From NCBI RefSeq assembly GCF_004122095.1, contig NZ_SAWZ01000004.1, forward strand, positions 345,706-409,705: DNA of 64,000 nucleotides, written 5' to 3'. Positions 38,212 to 46,339 of the stretch are shown piece by piece. Position 1 is the stretch's first letter. Each line of letters begins with the position of its first letter. The notes under the pieces were generated by a model. That model saw nothing but the letters and a program-made list of their open reading frames with translations, did no database searches and was not told where the DNA came from. A program made the position numbers and the translations under genes. This stretch comes from Pseudoxanthomonas composti (GTDB lineage: Bacteria > Pseudomonadota > Gammaproteobacteria > Xanthomonadales > Xanthomonadaceae).

Positions 38212-40107
38212 ATGACCCCCACGTCCTTCCCCCGATCCGCCTTGGTCACCGACACGCCCGACACGAAAGGCCTGGCGCCCGGCACGCGCTGGGAGCGGCA
38301 CGGGCCGCGCCTGTTCGAGGCCTTGCGCGCGCTGTACGGCGACCATCACGACTACCCCGGCTGGTTGTCCTCCTGGCTGCGCGCCGTGCAGGCGAAGATG
38401 GACGAGCGCCCTCGGGAGCTGGCGGAGCTGGATGACACCCGCTCCGGCGACTGGTTCGGGCAGGCGGACATGGCTGGCTACAGCACCTACGTCGATCGCT
38501 TCGCCGGCGACCTGCGCGGTGTGGCCACGCGCGTGCCCTACCTGCGCGAGCTGGGCGTGCGCTACCTGCATCTGCTGCCGTTCCTGCGCATGCGTCCGGG
38601 CGACAGCGACGGCGGCTTTGCGGTCAGCGATTACGGGCAGGTCGATCCCAGTCTGGGCAGCAACCAGGACCTGCGCGCGTTGACCGCGCAGCTACGCGCG
38701 GCCGGCATCAGCCTGTGCGCCGACTTCGTGCTCAACCACACCGCCGACGACCATGCCTGGGCGCAGGCCGCGCGGGCCGGCGATGCGCATTACCGCGGCT
38801 ATTACCACCTGTATCCCGATCGCCAGATTCCCGACGCCTACGAGCGCACGCTGGGCCAGGTGTTCCCGCGCACCGCGCCGGGCAACTTCAGCTGGTTCGA
38901 AGACGCCCAGGCCTGGGCCTGGACCACCTTCTATCCGTTTCAGTGGGACCTGGACTGGCGCAATCCCCACGTCTTCGGCGAGATGGCCCTGGCGCTGCTG
39001 GAGCTGGCCAACCTGGGCGTGGAGGTGTTCCGCCTGGACTCCACTGCTTACCTGTGGAAACGGCCGGGCACCGACTGCATGAACCAGCCCGAGACGCACG
39101 TGATCCTGCGGGCGCTGCGTGCGCTGGTGGACATCGCCGCGCCCTGCGTGGCGCTCAAGGCCGAGGCCATCGTGCCCATGGACCAGCTGCCGCCGTACTT
39201 TGGTCAGGGCGCGTACGCCGGCCAGGAATGCCACCTGGCCTATCACAGCTCGCTGATGGCCGCGGGCTGGTCGGCGTTGGCGTTGCAGCGTGCCGACATC
39301 ATGGCCAACGTCATCGCGCGCACGCCGCCGCTGCCGCCAGCCGCGGGCTGGCTGGCCTACGTGCGCTGCCACGATGACATCGGCTGGAACGTGCTGCGCG
39401 CCGAAGCCGCCGGCGCCACCGGCCTGGCGCCGTTCTCGCTGGCGCAGGTCGAGGCGTTCTACGCTGGGCGCACGCCCGGCTCCTTCGCGCGCGGGGAATC
39501 CTTCCAGACCGACGGGCAGGGCGTGCATGGCAGCAACGGCATGACCTCGGCCCTGTGCGGGCTACAGGCGGGCGAGGAAGCCGACGATGAGGCGCTGGCG
39601 CAGCAGGCCATCGACCGCATGCTGCTGCTGTACGCGATGGCCATGGCCATGCCGGGCATCCCGATGCTGTACATGGGCGATGAGCTGGCGCTGGGCAACG
39701 ATGCCCACTGGCGCGCCGATCCGCTGCGTCAGGGCGAGGGCCGCTGGCTGCACCGCCCATCGATGGACTGGGCGTTGCTGGAACGCGCGCAGGCCGACGC
39801 CAGCACGCCGCAGGGGCGCGCACTGGAAGGCCTGCGTACGCTGATCGCGACCCGCAAGCGCTTGCCGGCGCTGGCAAGCACCCAGCCCCTGGACACGATC
39901 GAGACCGGCGATACGCACGTCTTGGCGGTGCGCCGCGGAACGGACTTCCTGGCGCTCGGCAATTTCTCCGGCAGCACCCGCCAGCTGCCGGTGGAAGCCT
40001 TGACCGATGTCGCCTGGACGCTGGTGGCCGGCGGCCAGATCGGCCACATCGGCGCGTCGGTGGAACTAGGGCCTTGGGGATTTGCCTGGCTGTCCCGGCG
40101 CGGCTGA
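38212..40107 (+). CDS. suxB: GH13 amylosucrase / sucrose hydrolase (SuxB-like)
   Basis: 631 residues, the length of GH13 subfamily 4 enzymes. Catalytic nucleophile Asp276 in VFRLDSTAYLWK, acid/base Glu318 in LKAEAIV, and transition-state pair His387-Asp388 in VRCHDDIGW are all present. Members either hydrolyse sucrose or build an alpha-glucan from it; Xanthomonas relatives are mainly sucrose hydrolases, and the sequence alone does not decide. No signal peptide, so it acts in the cytosol on sucrose brought in by SuxA and SuxC. The start has only a weak ribosome site. Confidence 0.93.
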   Translation: MTPTSFPRSALVTDTPDTKGLAPGTRWERHGPRLFEALRALYGDHHDYPGWLSSWLRAVQAKMDERPRELAELDDTRSGDWFGQADMAGYSTYVDRFAGDLRGVATRVPYLRELGVRYLHLLPFLRMRPGDSDGGFAVSDYGQVDPSLGSNQDLRALTAQLRAAGISLCADFVLNHTADDHAWAQAARAGDAHYRGYYHLYPDRQIPDAYERTLGQVFPRTAPGNFSWFEDAQAWAWTTFYPFQWDLDWRNPHVFGEMALALLELANLGVEVFRLDSTAYLWKRPGTDCMNQPETHVILRALRALVDIAAPCVALKAEAIVPMDQLPPYFGQGAYAGQECHLAYHSSLMAAGWSALALQRADIMANVIARTPPLPPAAGWLAYVRCHDDIGWNVLRAEAAGATGLAPFSLAQVEAFYAGRTPGSFARGESFQTDGQGVHGSNGMTSALCGLQAGEEADDEALAQQAIDRMLLLYAMAMAMPGIPMLYMGDELALGNDAHWRADPLRQGEGRWLHRPSMDWALLERAQADASTPQGRALEGLRTLIATRKRLPALASTQPLDTIETGDTHVLAVRRGTDFLALGNFSGSTRQLPVEALTDVAWTLVAGGQIGHIGASVELGPWGFAWLSRRG

Positions 40108-40260
40108 TCTCGCGCGCACGACAATCCCAGAGCGTGCTTGGTGGTCCGCGTCCAGGCGCACCAGGAAATCGCGCAGCCGCAGCGTGCTGATCGTTGCGGT
40201 CTCCACGCCCATGCCGGCCTTGTTGTAGGCACTGTGGCCGACCGCGAAGCTCCGCCCGTA
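40108..40260 (-). pseudogene. Possible coding relic, family not recognised
   Basis: One minus-strand frame reads like conserved protein (FAVGHSAYNKAGMGVETATI then STLRLRDFLVRLDADHQARSG) but has no start and runs into the end of suxB. A different frame just upstream reads MTKDKGAGVSS, as if separated by a frameshift. I cannot name the family. The rest of 40108-40552 shows no intact gene. Confidence 0.2.
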
Positions 40261-40552
40261 CGGCCTGCGGAAGACACGCCGGCGCCTTTGTCCTTGGTCA
40301 TGGGGTCCTCGGCCTCAGGTCTGTGGCCGGCGCCAGCGCGTGCTGGGCATCGTCAGCGGCCGATGACTGCGCAGGCGCACAACACGGTGAACGCCAGCGT
40401 GATTTCTGAGCGACGCGGCACCATTGCCGCGAATTCAATCCGGTCGCACCGCACAGGAGAACGATGACCGGTTATCGGCATTGACTTTGGTCTAGTTTCA
40501 CCCGCCGAATCATGCGGAACATGCTTTTCCGTCTCTCCTTCGGAGCGCCGCA

Positions 40553-41566
40553 TTGAACATCTCCGCGTTGTCGCAGTGCGCCGCGTTGCTGATGTTGCTC
40601 ACCCTGGCGCCGGCTGCGCCGGGCGCAGAAACGCCCGACCCGCGCGTGCCGCTCAACGGCGTGCAGGTGCCGCTGTCGGCCTACGCCTCGCCTGAAGCGC
40701 GCGCGCGCCTGCAGGCCATGCTCGATGCGAACGCCCGTGGCGAGGTCCCCGGCAAGGACATCGCCGCAGCGCGCGCGTTCTACGATGCGCAGAACAGCGA
40801 TCGCGTGGCGCGCATGCGCAAGCTCTGGCCGGTGCGCACCAGCGAGCAGCGCTTCGACGGCGTGCTGACCGACGTGGCCGAGCCGGCCGATGGCATCGCG
40901 CCGGCCAACAAGGGCCGCGTGCTGATCAATCTTCACGGCGGCGCATTCCTGTGGGGCGCGCGCAGCGGTGCGCTGGCCGAGGCCATTCCCATCGCCGGCG
41001 TGGGCAGGATCAAGGTGATCTCGGTGGATTACCGGCAAGGGCCCGAGTACGCCTTCCCCGCCGCCAGCGAGGACGTGGAAATCGTCTACCGCGCGCTGCT
41101 GCGCGACCATCGCCCGCAGGACATCGGGATCTACGGTTGCTCGGCCGGCGGTTTCCTGACCGGACAGGTGGTGGCGCGCCTGGTCTCCAGGCAACTGCCG
41201 CTGCCCGGCGCGGTCGGCACGTTCTGCGGATCGGTGGCCGCGCCCGACGGCGACTCCATCTACACCGCGGCCGCGCTGGAAGGACAGAAGGTGCCGGCCG
41301 GCCCGCCCAAGCTCTCGGAATACCCCTACTTCCGCGGCGCCAACCTGTCCGATGCGCTGGTGTTCCCGGCCAATTCGCAGGCGATCCTCGCCCGCTTCCC
41401 GCCGACGCTGCTGATCAGCGGCAGCCGCGACTTCGCGCTCAGCTCGGTGCTGCGCAGCCATACGCTGCTCGACGCGGCCGGCGTGGACGCCGAGCTGCAC
41501 GTCTGGGACGGCATGTGGCATGCGTTCTTCGTCGACCCCGAACTGCCCGAATCGCGCCAGGTCTAA
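40553..41566 (+). CDS. Secreted HSL-type alpha/beta hydrolase, C-terminus frameshifted
   Basis: 337 residues from TTG 40553, with GGAG eight bases upstream. Signal peptide 1-24. Oxyanion motif LHGGAFLWG near residue 125, nucleophile in YGCSAGG near 197, Asp in ISGSRDFALS and His in WDGMWHAFF complete the hormone-sensitive-lipase triad. After SRQV the frame stops, but the next frame continues as NAVVWRFFDRHLGQVPA to a stop at 41634, which is the normal family ending. Two bases appear to be missing after 41564. All catalytic residues precede the break, so it may still work. Confidence 0.8.
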   Translation: MNISALSQCAALLMLLTLAPAAPGAETPDPRVPLNGVQVPLSAYASPEARARLQAMLDANARGEVPGKDIAAARAFYDAQNSDRVARMRKLWPVRTSEQRFDGVLTDVAEPADGIAPANKGRVLINLHGGAFLWGARSGALAEAIPIAGVGRIKVISVDYRQGPEYAFPAASEDVEIVYRALLRDHRPQDIGIYGCSAGGFLTGQVVARLVSRQLPLPGAVGTFCGSVAAPDGDSIYTAAALEGQKVPAGPPKLSEYPYFRGANLSDALVFPANSQAILARFPPTLLISGSRDFALSSVLRSHTLLDAAGVDAELHVWDGMWHAFFVDPELPESRQV

Positions 41567-41639
41567 TGCGGTGGTCTGGCGCTTCTTCGACCGCCACCTT
41601 GGCCAGGTCCCGGCCGCCGCCCGCAAGGAACGTTAGGAC

Positions 41640-41827
41640 CATGGCCTTGCGCTATGCCACCCTGCGCGCATCTGCAGCAGCACGTGGACAGCGGCGCGAT
41701 CAGCCGCTACGCCCGGCCCGATGAACTGATCGTGGTCGGGGCGCTGCCGCGCGCCAGCGTCGGCAAGATCGACAAGAACGTTCCGCGCGCGCGCCTGGCG
41801 CAGCGCGACGCCTTCCAGCGCGACTGA
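41640..41827 (+). pseudogene. C-terminal remnant of an acyl-CoA ligase (AMP-binding family)
   Basis: The frame ending at TGA 41825 reads AHLQQHVDSGAISRYARPDELIVVGALPRASVGKIDKNVPRARL, the last portion of a medium/long-chain acyl-CoA synthetase, including the region of the conserved catalytic Lys (GKIDK). Nothing of the roughly 480 preceding residues is present. It is a deletion scar directly behind the frameshifted hydrolase. Confidence 0.75.
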
Positions 41828-42203
41828 TCCGACGACGGCGCGTGCGCCGTCGTCGCCTGCTCGCCCTGGTGTCGTGTTGACGGCATCCCGACGCCAGCTG
41901 ACGCCACGGATCGACATCGCCCCCGGCCGCGTGGGTCTCCAGCGGCTGTTGGCGTTCACAGGCGATGCTCGCCAAGGCGACCTGCGCGACCGCCGGCCCG
42001 ACCAGGGAGAGCATCGCCAGCGTTGCGCCGATGGCGTGACCAAACCGGACCGTGGCGATGCCGCGCGGTCTGCGGGGGCGAATGTCCCCCGGACTGAAGG
42101 CAGTCCGATAGCGACTTGGTCCAGCGGCTGCGCAACCTCCCCAATCACACCCATCTGGCCCCGAATCGCTTCCAGTCCGGACCTGGGTGCGAGGCGTTGC
42201 CTT
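41828..42203. other. Gene-free gap
   Basis: I see no intact gene, terminator or repeat. A minus-strand frame around 41950-42020 (TLAMLSLVGPAVAQVALASI) looks like part of a membrane protein and may be another relic, in keeping with the decayed genes to the left. Confidence 0.4.
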
Positions 42204-43256
42204 TCAGAACGCGTGGTCGAACCCGACCTCACCCTGCACGCCGACCTGGTAGGACGAGACGCGGCGCTCGAAGAAGTTGGTCAGCTCCTGCACGTCCTGC
42301 AGCTCCATGAACGGCAGCGGGTTACGCACGTTGTAGCGGCGCTCCATGCCCAGCTTGGCGAAGTGATTGTCCGCGCAGTGCTGCAGGTACTGGCGCATGT
42401 CGCGGATGGAGATGCCGGCCACGCCTCCGGAAAGCACGTCCTCGGCGAACTGCAGCTCGCACTCGATGGCCTCTTCCAGCATGTCGTAGACCTGCTGCTG
42501 CATCTGCGCATCGAACAGGTCCGGCTCTTCCTCGCGCACCACGCGCACGCCCTCGAAGGCGAAGGCCATGTGGCAGCTCTCGTCGCGGAACACCCAGTTG
42601 GTGCCCGAGGCCAGGCCCGGCAACAGGCCGCGCGAGCGGAAGTAGTACACGTAGGCAAACGCCGCGAAGAAGAACAGACCCTCGATGCACGCGGCGAAGC
42701 AGATCTGGTTGAGCAGGAACTGCCGACGGTGCGCGCGCGTCTCCAGGCGCGTCAGGTCCTGGATGGTGTCCATCCACTTGAAGCAGAAGTCGGCCTTCTT
42801 CTTGATCGAGGGGATGTTCTCCACCGCGGCGAAGGCCTTGATGCGCTCGCCCGGATCCGGCAGGTAGTTGTCCAGCAGGGTCAGGTAGAACTGAACGTGC
42901 AGCGCTTCCTCGTACAGCTGCCTGGACAGGTACATGCGCGCTTCGGGCGCATTGAGGTGCTGGTACAGGTTGAGCACCAGGTTGTTGGACACGATCGAAT
43001 CGCCGGTGGCGAAGAAGGCCACCAGGCGATGGATCAGGTGCCGATCGGCCGGCGTCATCTTGTCGTGCAGATCGGTGATGTCGATCTGGAAGTTGATCTC
43101 GTCCACCGTCCAGCTGTTCTTGATTGCATCCCGATACATGTCATAGAACTGCGGATAGCGCATGGGGCGCAGGGTCAGTTCGAAACCGGGATCGAGGAGC
43201 ATCTGGCGAGGAGTGAGCGGAGAGGAGTGAGGAGTGAGCGGGGCGGTCGCTGACAT
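42204..43256 (-). CDS. nrdB: Class Ia ribonucleotide reductase beta subunit NrdB
   Basis: 350 residues. Supplies the di-iron tyrosyl radical for reduction of ribonucleotides. Iron ligands are visible in YEEALHVQFY and RDESCHMAFAF, with further helices FFATGDSIVSNNLVLNL. The start is uncertain: ATG 43256 gives MSATAPL plus a low-complexity PLTPHSSPLTPRQ encoded by the end repeat of the inserted cassette; ATG 43202 would give MLLDPGFELTL directly. Neither has a good ribosome site. It lies downstream of nrdA on the same strand but is separated by the cassette. Confidence 0.93.
   Translation of the reverse strand: MSATAPLTPHSSPLTPRQMLLDPGFELTLRPMRYPQFYDMYRDAIKNSWTVDEINFQIDITDLHDKMTPADRHLIHRLVAFFATGDSIVSNNLVLNLYQHLNAPEARMYLSRQLYEEALHVQFYLTLLDNYLPDPGERIKAFAAVENIPSIKKKADFCFKWMDTIQDLTRLETRAHRRQFLLNQICFAACIEGLFFFAAFAYVYYFRSRGLLPGLASGTNWVFRDESCHMAFAFEGVRVVREEEPDLFDAQMQQQVYDMLEEAIECELQFAEDVLSGGVAGISIRDMRQYLQHCADNHFAKLGMERRYNVRNPLPFMELQDVQELTNFFERRVSSYQVGVQGEVGFDHAF
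43209..43240 (+). repeat. Left terminal inverted repeat of the cassette
   Basis: GGAGTGAG units; its first 23 bases recur exactly at 57939-57961 on the minus strand. It encodes residues 6-16 of NrdB if the ATG at 43256 is used. Confidence 0.85.
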
Positions 43257-43322
43257 GGGAATTAGGGATTTCCTGATGGAAGGGCGAGGTGGCGCGGCGC
43301 ACGATACGAAACGGAGGTCGGA

Positions 43323-43676
43323 ATGCACTACAGCACCACAACGCTATGGAACAAGGCGATGCGGCTTGCGGAACTGGTCTGTCGTAGCGTGGCCGGGCTT
43401 CCGGCGGAAGAACGCTACGGCATGCGGCTCCAGCTCACCCGCGCATCGGTGTCCGTGGCCAGCAACATCGCAGAAGGCTGGACACGGGAGTCAAAACGCG
43501 AGCGACGCCAGTTCCTGTCCATGGCACATGGCTCGCTCTCTGAATTACACACACAACTGATCCTCTGTGAGCGTGTGCACTGGCTTCCTGCAGCTGCACT
43601 ACTCGAACCACTGCGGCTGATCGATGAAATCAGCCGCATGCTCACCGTGCTGCGCCGGAAGGCAAGGGAGAGATGA
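43323..43676 (+). CDS. Four-helix-bundle protein (23S rRNA intervening-sequence protein family)
   Basis: 117 residues. LWNKAMRLAELVCRSVAGLPAEERYGMRLQLTRASVSVASNIAEG and ERRQFLSMAHGSLSELHTQL are the family signature (TIGR02436), related to the Avd accessory protein of diversity-generating retroelements. The original members are encoded inside 23S rRNA intervening sequences; the function of free-standing copies is not established to my knowledge. It is the only gene of the cassette and is transcribed against nrdAB. The ATG follows an A/G-rich AAACGGAGG ribosome site. Confidence 0.92.
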   Translation: MHYSTTTLWNKAMRLAELVCRSVAGLPAEERYGMRLQLTRASVSVASNIAEGWTRESKRERRQFLSMAHGSLSELHTQLILCERVHWLPAAALLEPLRLIDEISRMLTVLRRKARER

Positions 43677-43696
43677 GAAGCGAGCACGATGGCTTT

Positions 43697-43728
43697 CGCT
43701 CACTCCTCACTCCTCTCCACTCACTCCT
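43697..43728 (-). repeat. Right terminal inverted repeat of the cassette
   Basis: Reverse complement of the left end with one C-to-T difference; lies three bases from the nrdA stop codon. Confidence 0.85.
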
Positions 43729-43731
43729 ACA

Positions 43732-46149
43732 TCACTGGCAGGCCTCGCAGGCTTCAGGATTCTCCAACGAGCAACTCACCGCCTCGACCGGGGTATAGGC
43801 CGGCTTGGGGGCCTCGGACGCGCCATGACTGATCGTCGCCTTGGCGATGCGGGTGGCCGGGCGCGAGCGCAGGTAGTAGGTGGTCTTGATACCCTGCTTC
43901 CAGGCGTACATGTACATGGAGGACAGCGCGCCGATGTTCGGGCTTTCCATGAACAGGTTCAGCGAGGCGGACTGGTCGATGAAGGCGCCGCGGTCGGCGG
44001 CCATGTCGATCAGCGAGCGCATCGGCAGTTCCCAGGCGGTGCGGTACACCAGGCGCAGGGCCTCCGGGATCGGCGCCAGGCCCTGGATCGAGCCTTCGGC
44101 CAGCTTGATGGCATCGCGCATTTCCGGCGTCCACAGGCCCAGCTTCTTAAGCTCGTCCACCAGGTAGCGGTTGACCTGCAGGAAGTCGCCGGACAGGGTC
44201 TCGCGCTTGAACAGGTTGGACACCTGCGGCTCCACGCACTCGTAGCAGCCGGCGATGGAGGCGATGGTGGCAGTCGGGGCGATGGCGATCAGTAGCGAGT
44301 TGCGCAGGCCATGGGCCTTGATGCGCTCACGCAGCGCATCCCAGCGCGCGGTGTCCTCGGGCACCACGCCCCAGGCGTCGAACTGCAGTTCGCCCTGGGC
44401 GGCGCGGGTGTCGGCGAAGGACGGGTGCTTGCCGCGCTCCTGGGCCAGCTCGCACGAGGTCTCCAGTGCATGGAAGTAGATGGTCTCGGCGATCTTCTTG
44501 CTGATCGCGCGCGCCTCGGGGCTGTCGAAGGCCAGGCGCTTGCGGAAGAACACGTCCTGCAGGCCCATGCAGCCCAGCCCGACCGGGCGCCAGCGCAGGT
44601 TGCCGCGGCGGGCGGTCTCGATCGGGTAGAAGTTCAGGTCGATCACGCGGTCCAGCTGGCGCACGGCCAGGCGCACGGTTTCGGCCAGCTTGTCGAAATC
44701 GAAATCGCCGTACTCGTCGAAATGGCGGCCCAGGTTGATCGAGCCCAGGTTGCACACCGCGGTCTCATCGTTGGAGGTGACCTCCAGGATCTCGGTGCAC
44801 AGGTTGGACAGGTGGATCACGTTGCCTGCGCGCAGGGTCTGGTTGGAGGCCTTGTTGCACTTGTCCTTGAAGGTCATCCAGCCGTTGCCGGTCTCGGCCA
44901 GGGTGCGCATCATCCGCGCGTACAGCTTGCGCGCCGACACGGTCTTGCTGGCCTTGCCCTGGGTCTCGGCCTGCACATAGGCGCGCTCGAAGGCATCGCC
45001 GTACAGGTCGGTCAGCTCGGGCACCGCCTTGGGGTCGAACAGCGACCACTGCGCGTCGGCTTCCACCCGCGCCATGAACAGGTCCGGCACCCAGTTGGCC
45101 AGGTTGAGGTTATGGGTGCGGCGGGCGTCGTCGCCGGCGTTGTCGCGCAGCTCCAGGAAATCGTCGATGTCGGCGTGCCAGGTTTCCAGGTATACGCAGG
45201 CCGCGCCCTTGCGCTTGCCGCCCTGGTTTACCGCCGCCACCGAGGAATCCAGCGTCTTCAGCCACGGCACGATGCCGTTGGAATGGCCGTTGGTGGACTT
45301 GATCAGCGAGCCGCGCGCACGCACCCGGCTGTAGCTCACGCCGATGCCGCCGGAGAACTTGGACAGCTGGGCGATGTCGCCGTACTTGGCGTAGATCGAC
45401 TCCAGCGAATCCTGCGGCGAATCCAGCAGGAAGCAGCTGGAGAGCTGCTCGTGGGTGGTGCCGGAGTTGAACAGCGTCGGGCTGGACGGCAGGTAGTCCA
45501 GGTGCGCCATGCGCTGGTACAGGGCCAGGGCCTCGGGCACGTCCTCGCTCAGCGCGCTGGCGATGCGCAGGAAGAACTGCTGCGGGGTCTCGATGACCTT
45601 GCGGGTATGCGGATGGCGCAGCAGGTAGCGGTCGTACAGGGTGCGCAGGCCGAAGTACTCGAACTCGCGGTCCAGGCTGCTATCGATCGCGTCGTTGAGC
45701 TTGCGCGCGTTGACCTGCACGAAGTTGAGCAAGCGGTCGTTGATCAGGCCGACCTCGTGGCCGCGGGCCACCGACTGCGAGAAGGCGTGGATCTCCTGGC
45801 CGGAGACTTCCTTGGCGATGAAGTTGGCCAGCAGGCGCGCGGCCAGACGGCCGTACTCGGGTTCCTCGCCGATCAGCAGGGCGGCGGTGCGGATGGACAG
45901 CTCGTCCAGCTCCTGCGTCGTGGCGCCGTCGTACAGACCGGAAATGGTGCGGGTGGCCACGCGCATCGGGTCGATGGCGTGCAGGCCCTCGGCGCAGCGC
46001 TGGATCGCGCGCACGATCTTGTTCAGGTCCACGGCCTCATCGCCGCCGTTGCGCTTCTTCACGCGCATGGCGGTGGCAGTCGGCGGCGGGGTCAGCAGGA
46101 ACTCTGCGTCGGCCGGACGCTGCGCCACGGAAGTTTCGGTCTGGGTCAC
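43732..46149 (-). CDS. nrdA: Class Ia ribonucleotide reductase alpha subunit NrdA
   Basis: 805 residues. Makes deoxyribonucleotides aerobically with NrdB. An N-terminal ATP-cone (VKKRNGGDEAVDLNKIVRAIQRCAEGL) supplies allosteric activity control. Active-site features include SSCFLLDSPQDS, NLCTEILE, CNLGSINLGRH and the mobile C-terminal EACEACQ cysteine pair for re-reduction. The start is GTG 46149 with GGAG upstream; longer upstream reading crosses the riboswitch and is rejected. It is first in the nrdAB operon behind a cobalamin riboswitch. Confidence 0.95.
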   Translation of the reverse strand: MTQTETSVAQRPADAEFLLTPPPTATAMRVKKRNGGDEAVDLNKIVRAIQRCAEGLHAIDPMRVATRTISGLYDGATTQELDELSIRTAALLIGEEPEYGRLAARLLANFIAKEVSGQEIHAFSQSVARGHEVGLINDRLLNFVQVNARKLNDAIDSSLDREFEYFGLRTLYDRYLLRHPHTRKVIETPQQFFLRIASALSEDVPEALALYQRMAHLDYLPSSPTLFNSGTTHEQLSSCFLLDSPQDSLESIYAKYGDIAQLSKFSGGIGVSYSRVRARGSLIKSTNGHSNGIVPWLKTLDSSVAAVNQGGKRKGAACVYLETWHADIDDFLELRDNAGDDARRTHNLNLANWVPDLFMARVEADAQWSLFDPKAVPELTDLYGDAFERAYVQAETQGKASKTVSARKLYARMMRTLAETGNGWMTFKDKCNKASNQTLRAGNVIHLSNLCTEILEVTSNDETAVCNLGSINLGRHFDEYGDFDFDKLAETVRLAVRQLDRVIDLNFYPIETARRGNLRWRPVGLGCMGLQDVFFRKRLAFDSPEARAISKKIAETIYFHALETSCELAQERGKHPSFADTRAAQGELQFDAWGVVPEDTARWDALRERIKAHGLRNSLLIAIAPTATIASIAGCYECVEPQVSNLFKRETLSGDFLQVNRYLVDELKKLGLWTPEMRDAIKLAEGSIQGLAPIPEALRLVYRTAWELPMRSLIDMAADRGAFIDQSASLNLFMESPNIGALSSMYMYAWKQGIKTTYYLRSRPATRIAKATISHGASEAPKPAYTPVEAVSCSLENPEACEACQ

Positions 46150-46339
46150 GGGCTTGGAATCTCCATGTGGGTGCACATCCCGAACCTTCCCCTCGAAGGC
46201 GTGGGCATTGGCGCGAGTCCCGAAGCATGGAAAGGCGGCGTCGCAGCAGCCGCGACACGGATCGGGTCCGTGGTCGGGCCTTGCGTCACCAGCCATCTCC
46301 CCTTCGGAGACCTCGCGGCCGGCACCGCGCGTCGTGCAT

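Larger units (their letters stand above)
43209..43728 (+). mobile_element. 520-bp cassette with 32-bp terminal inverted repeats carrying a four-helix-bundle gene
   Basis: Ends 43209-43240 and 43697-43728 are inverted repeats identical at 31 of 32 positions, built of GGAGTGAG units. Between them lies one gene for an IVP-like protein in the orientation opposite to nrdAB. One end falls in the NrdB start region, the other three bases past the nrdA stop. No transposase and no clear target-site duplication are visible. In the nrdAB transcript the ends would form a 32-bp stem. Confidence 0.75.

Noticed and set aside
43209..43728. Insertion sequence with a transposase
   Set aside because: The element has IS-like ends but its only gene is a four-helix-bundle protein; no transposase motif and no target duplication.
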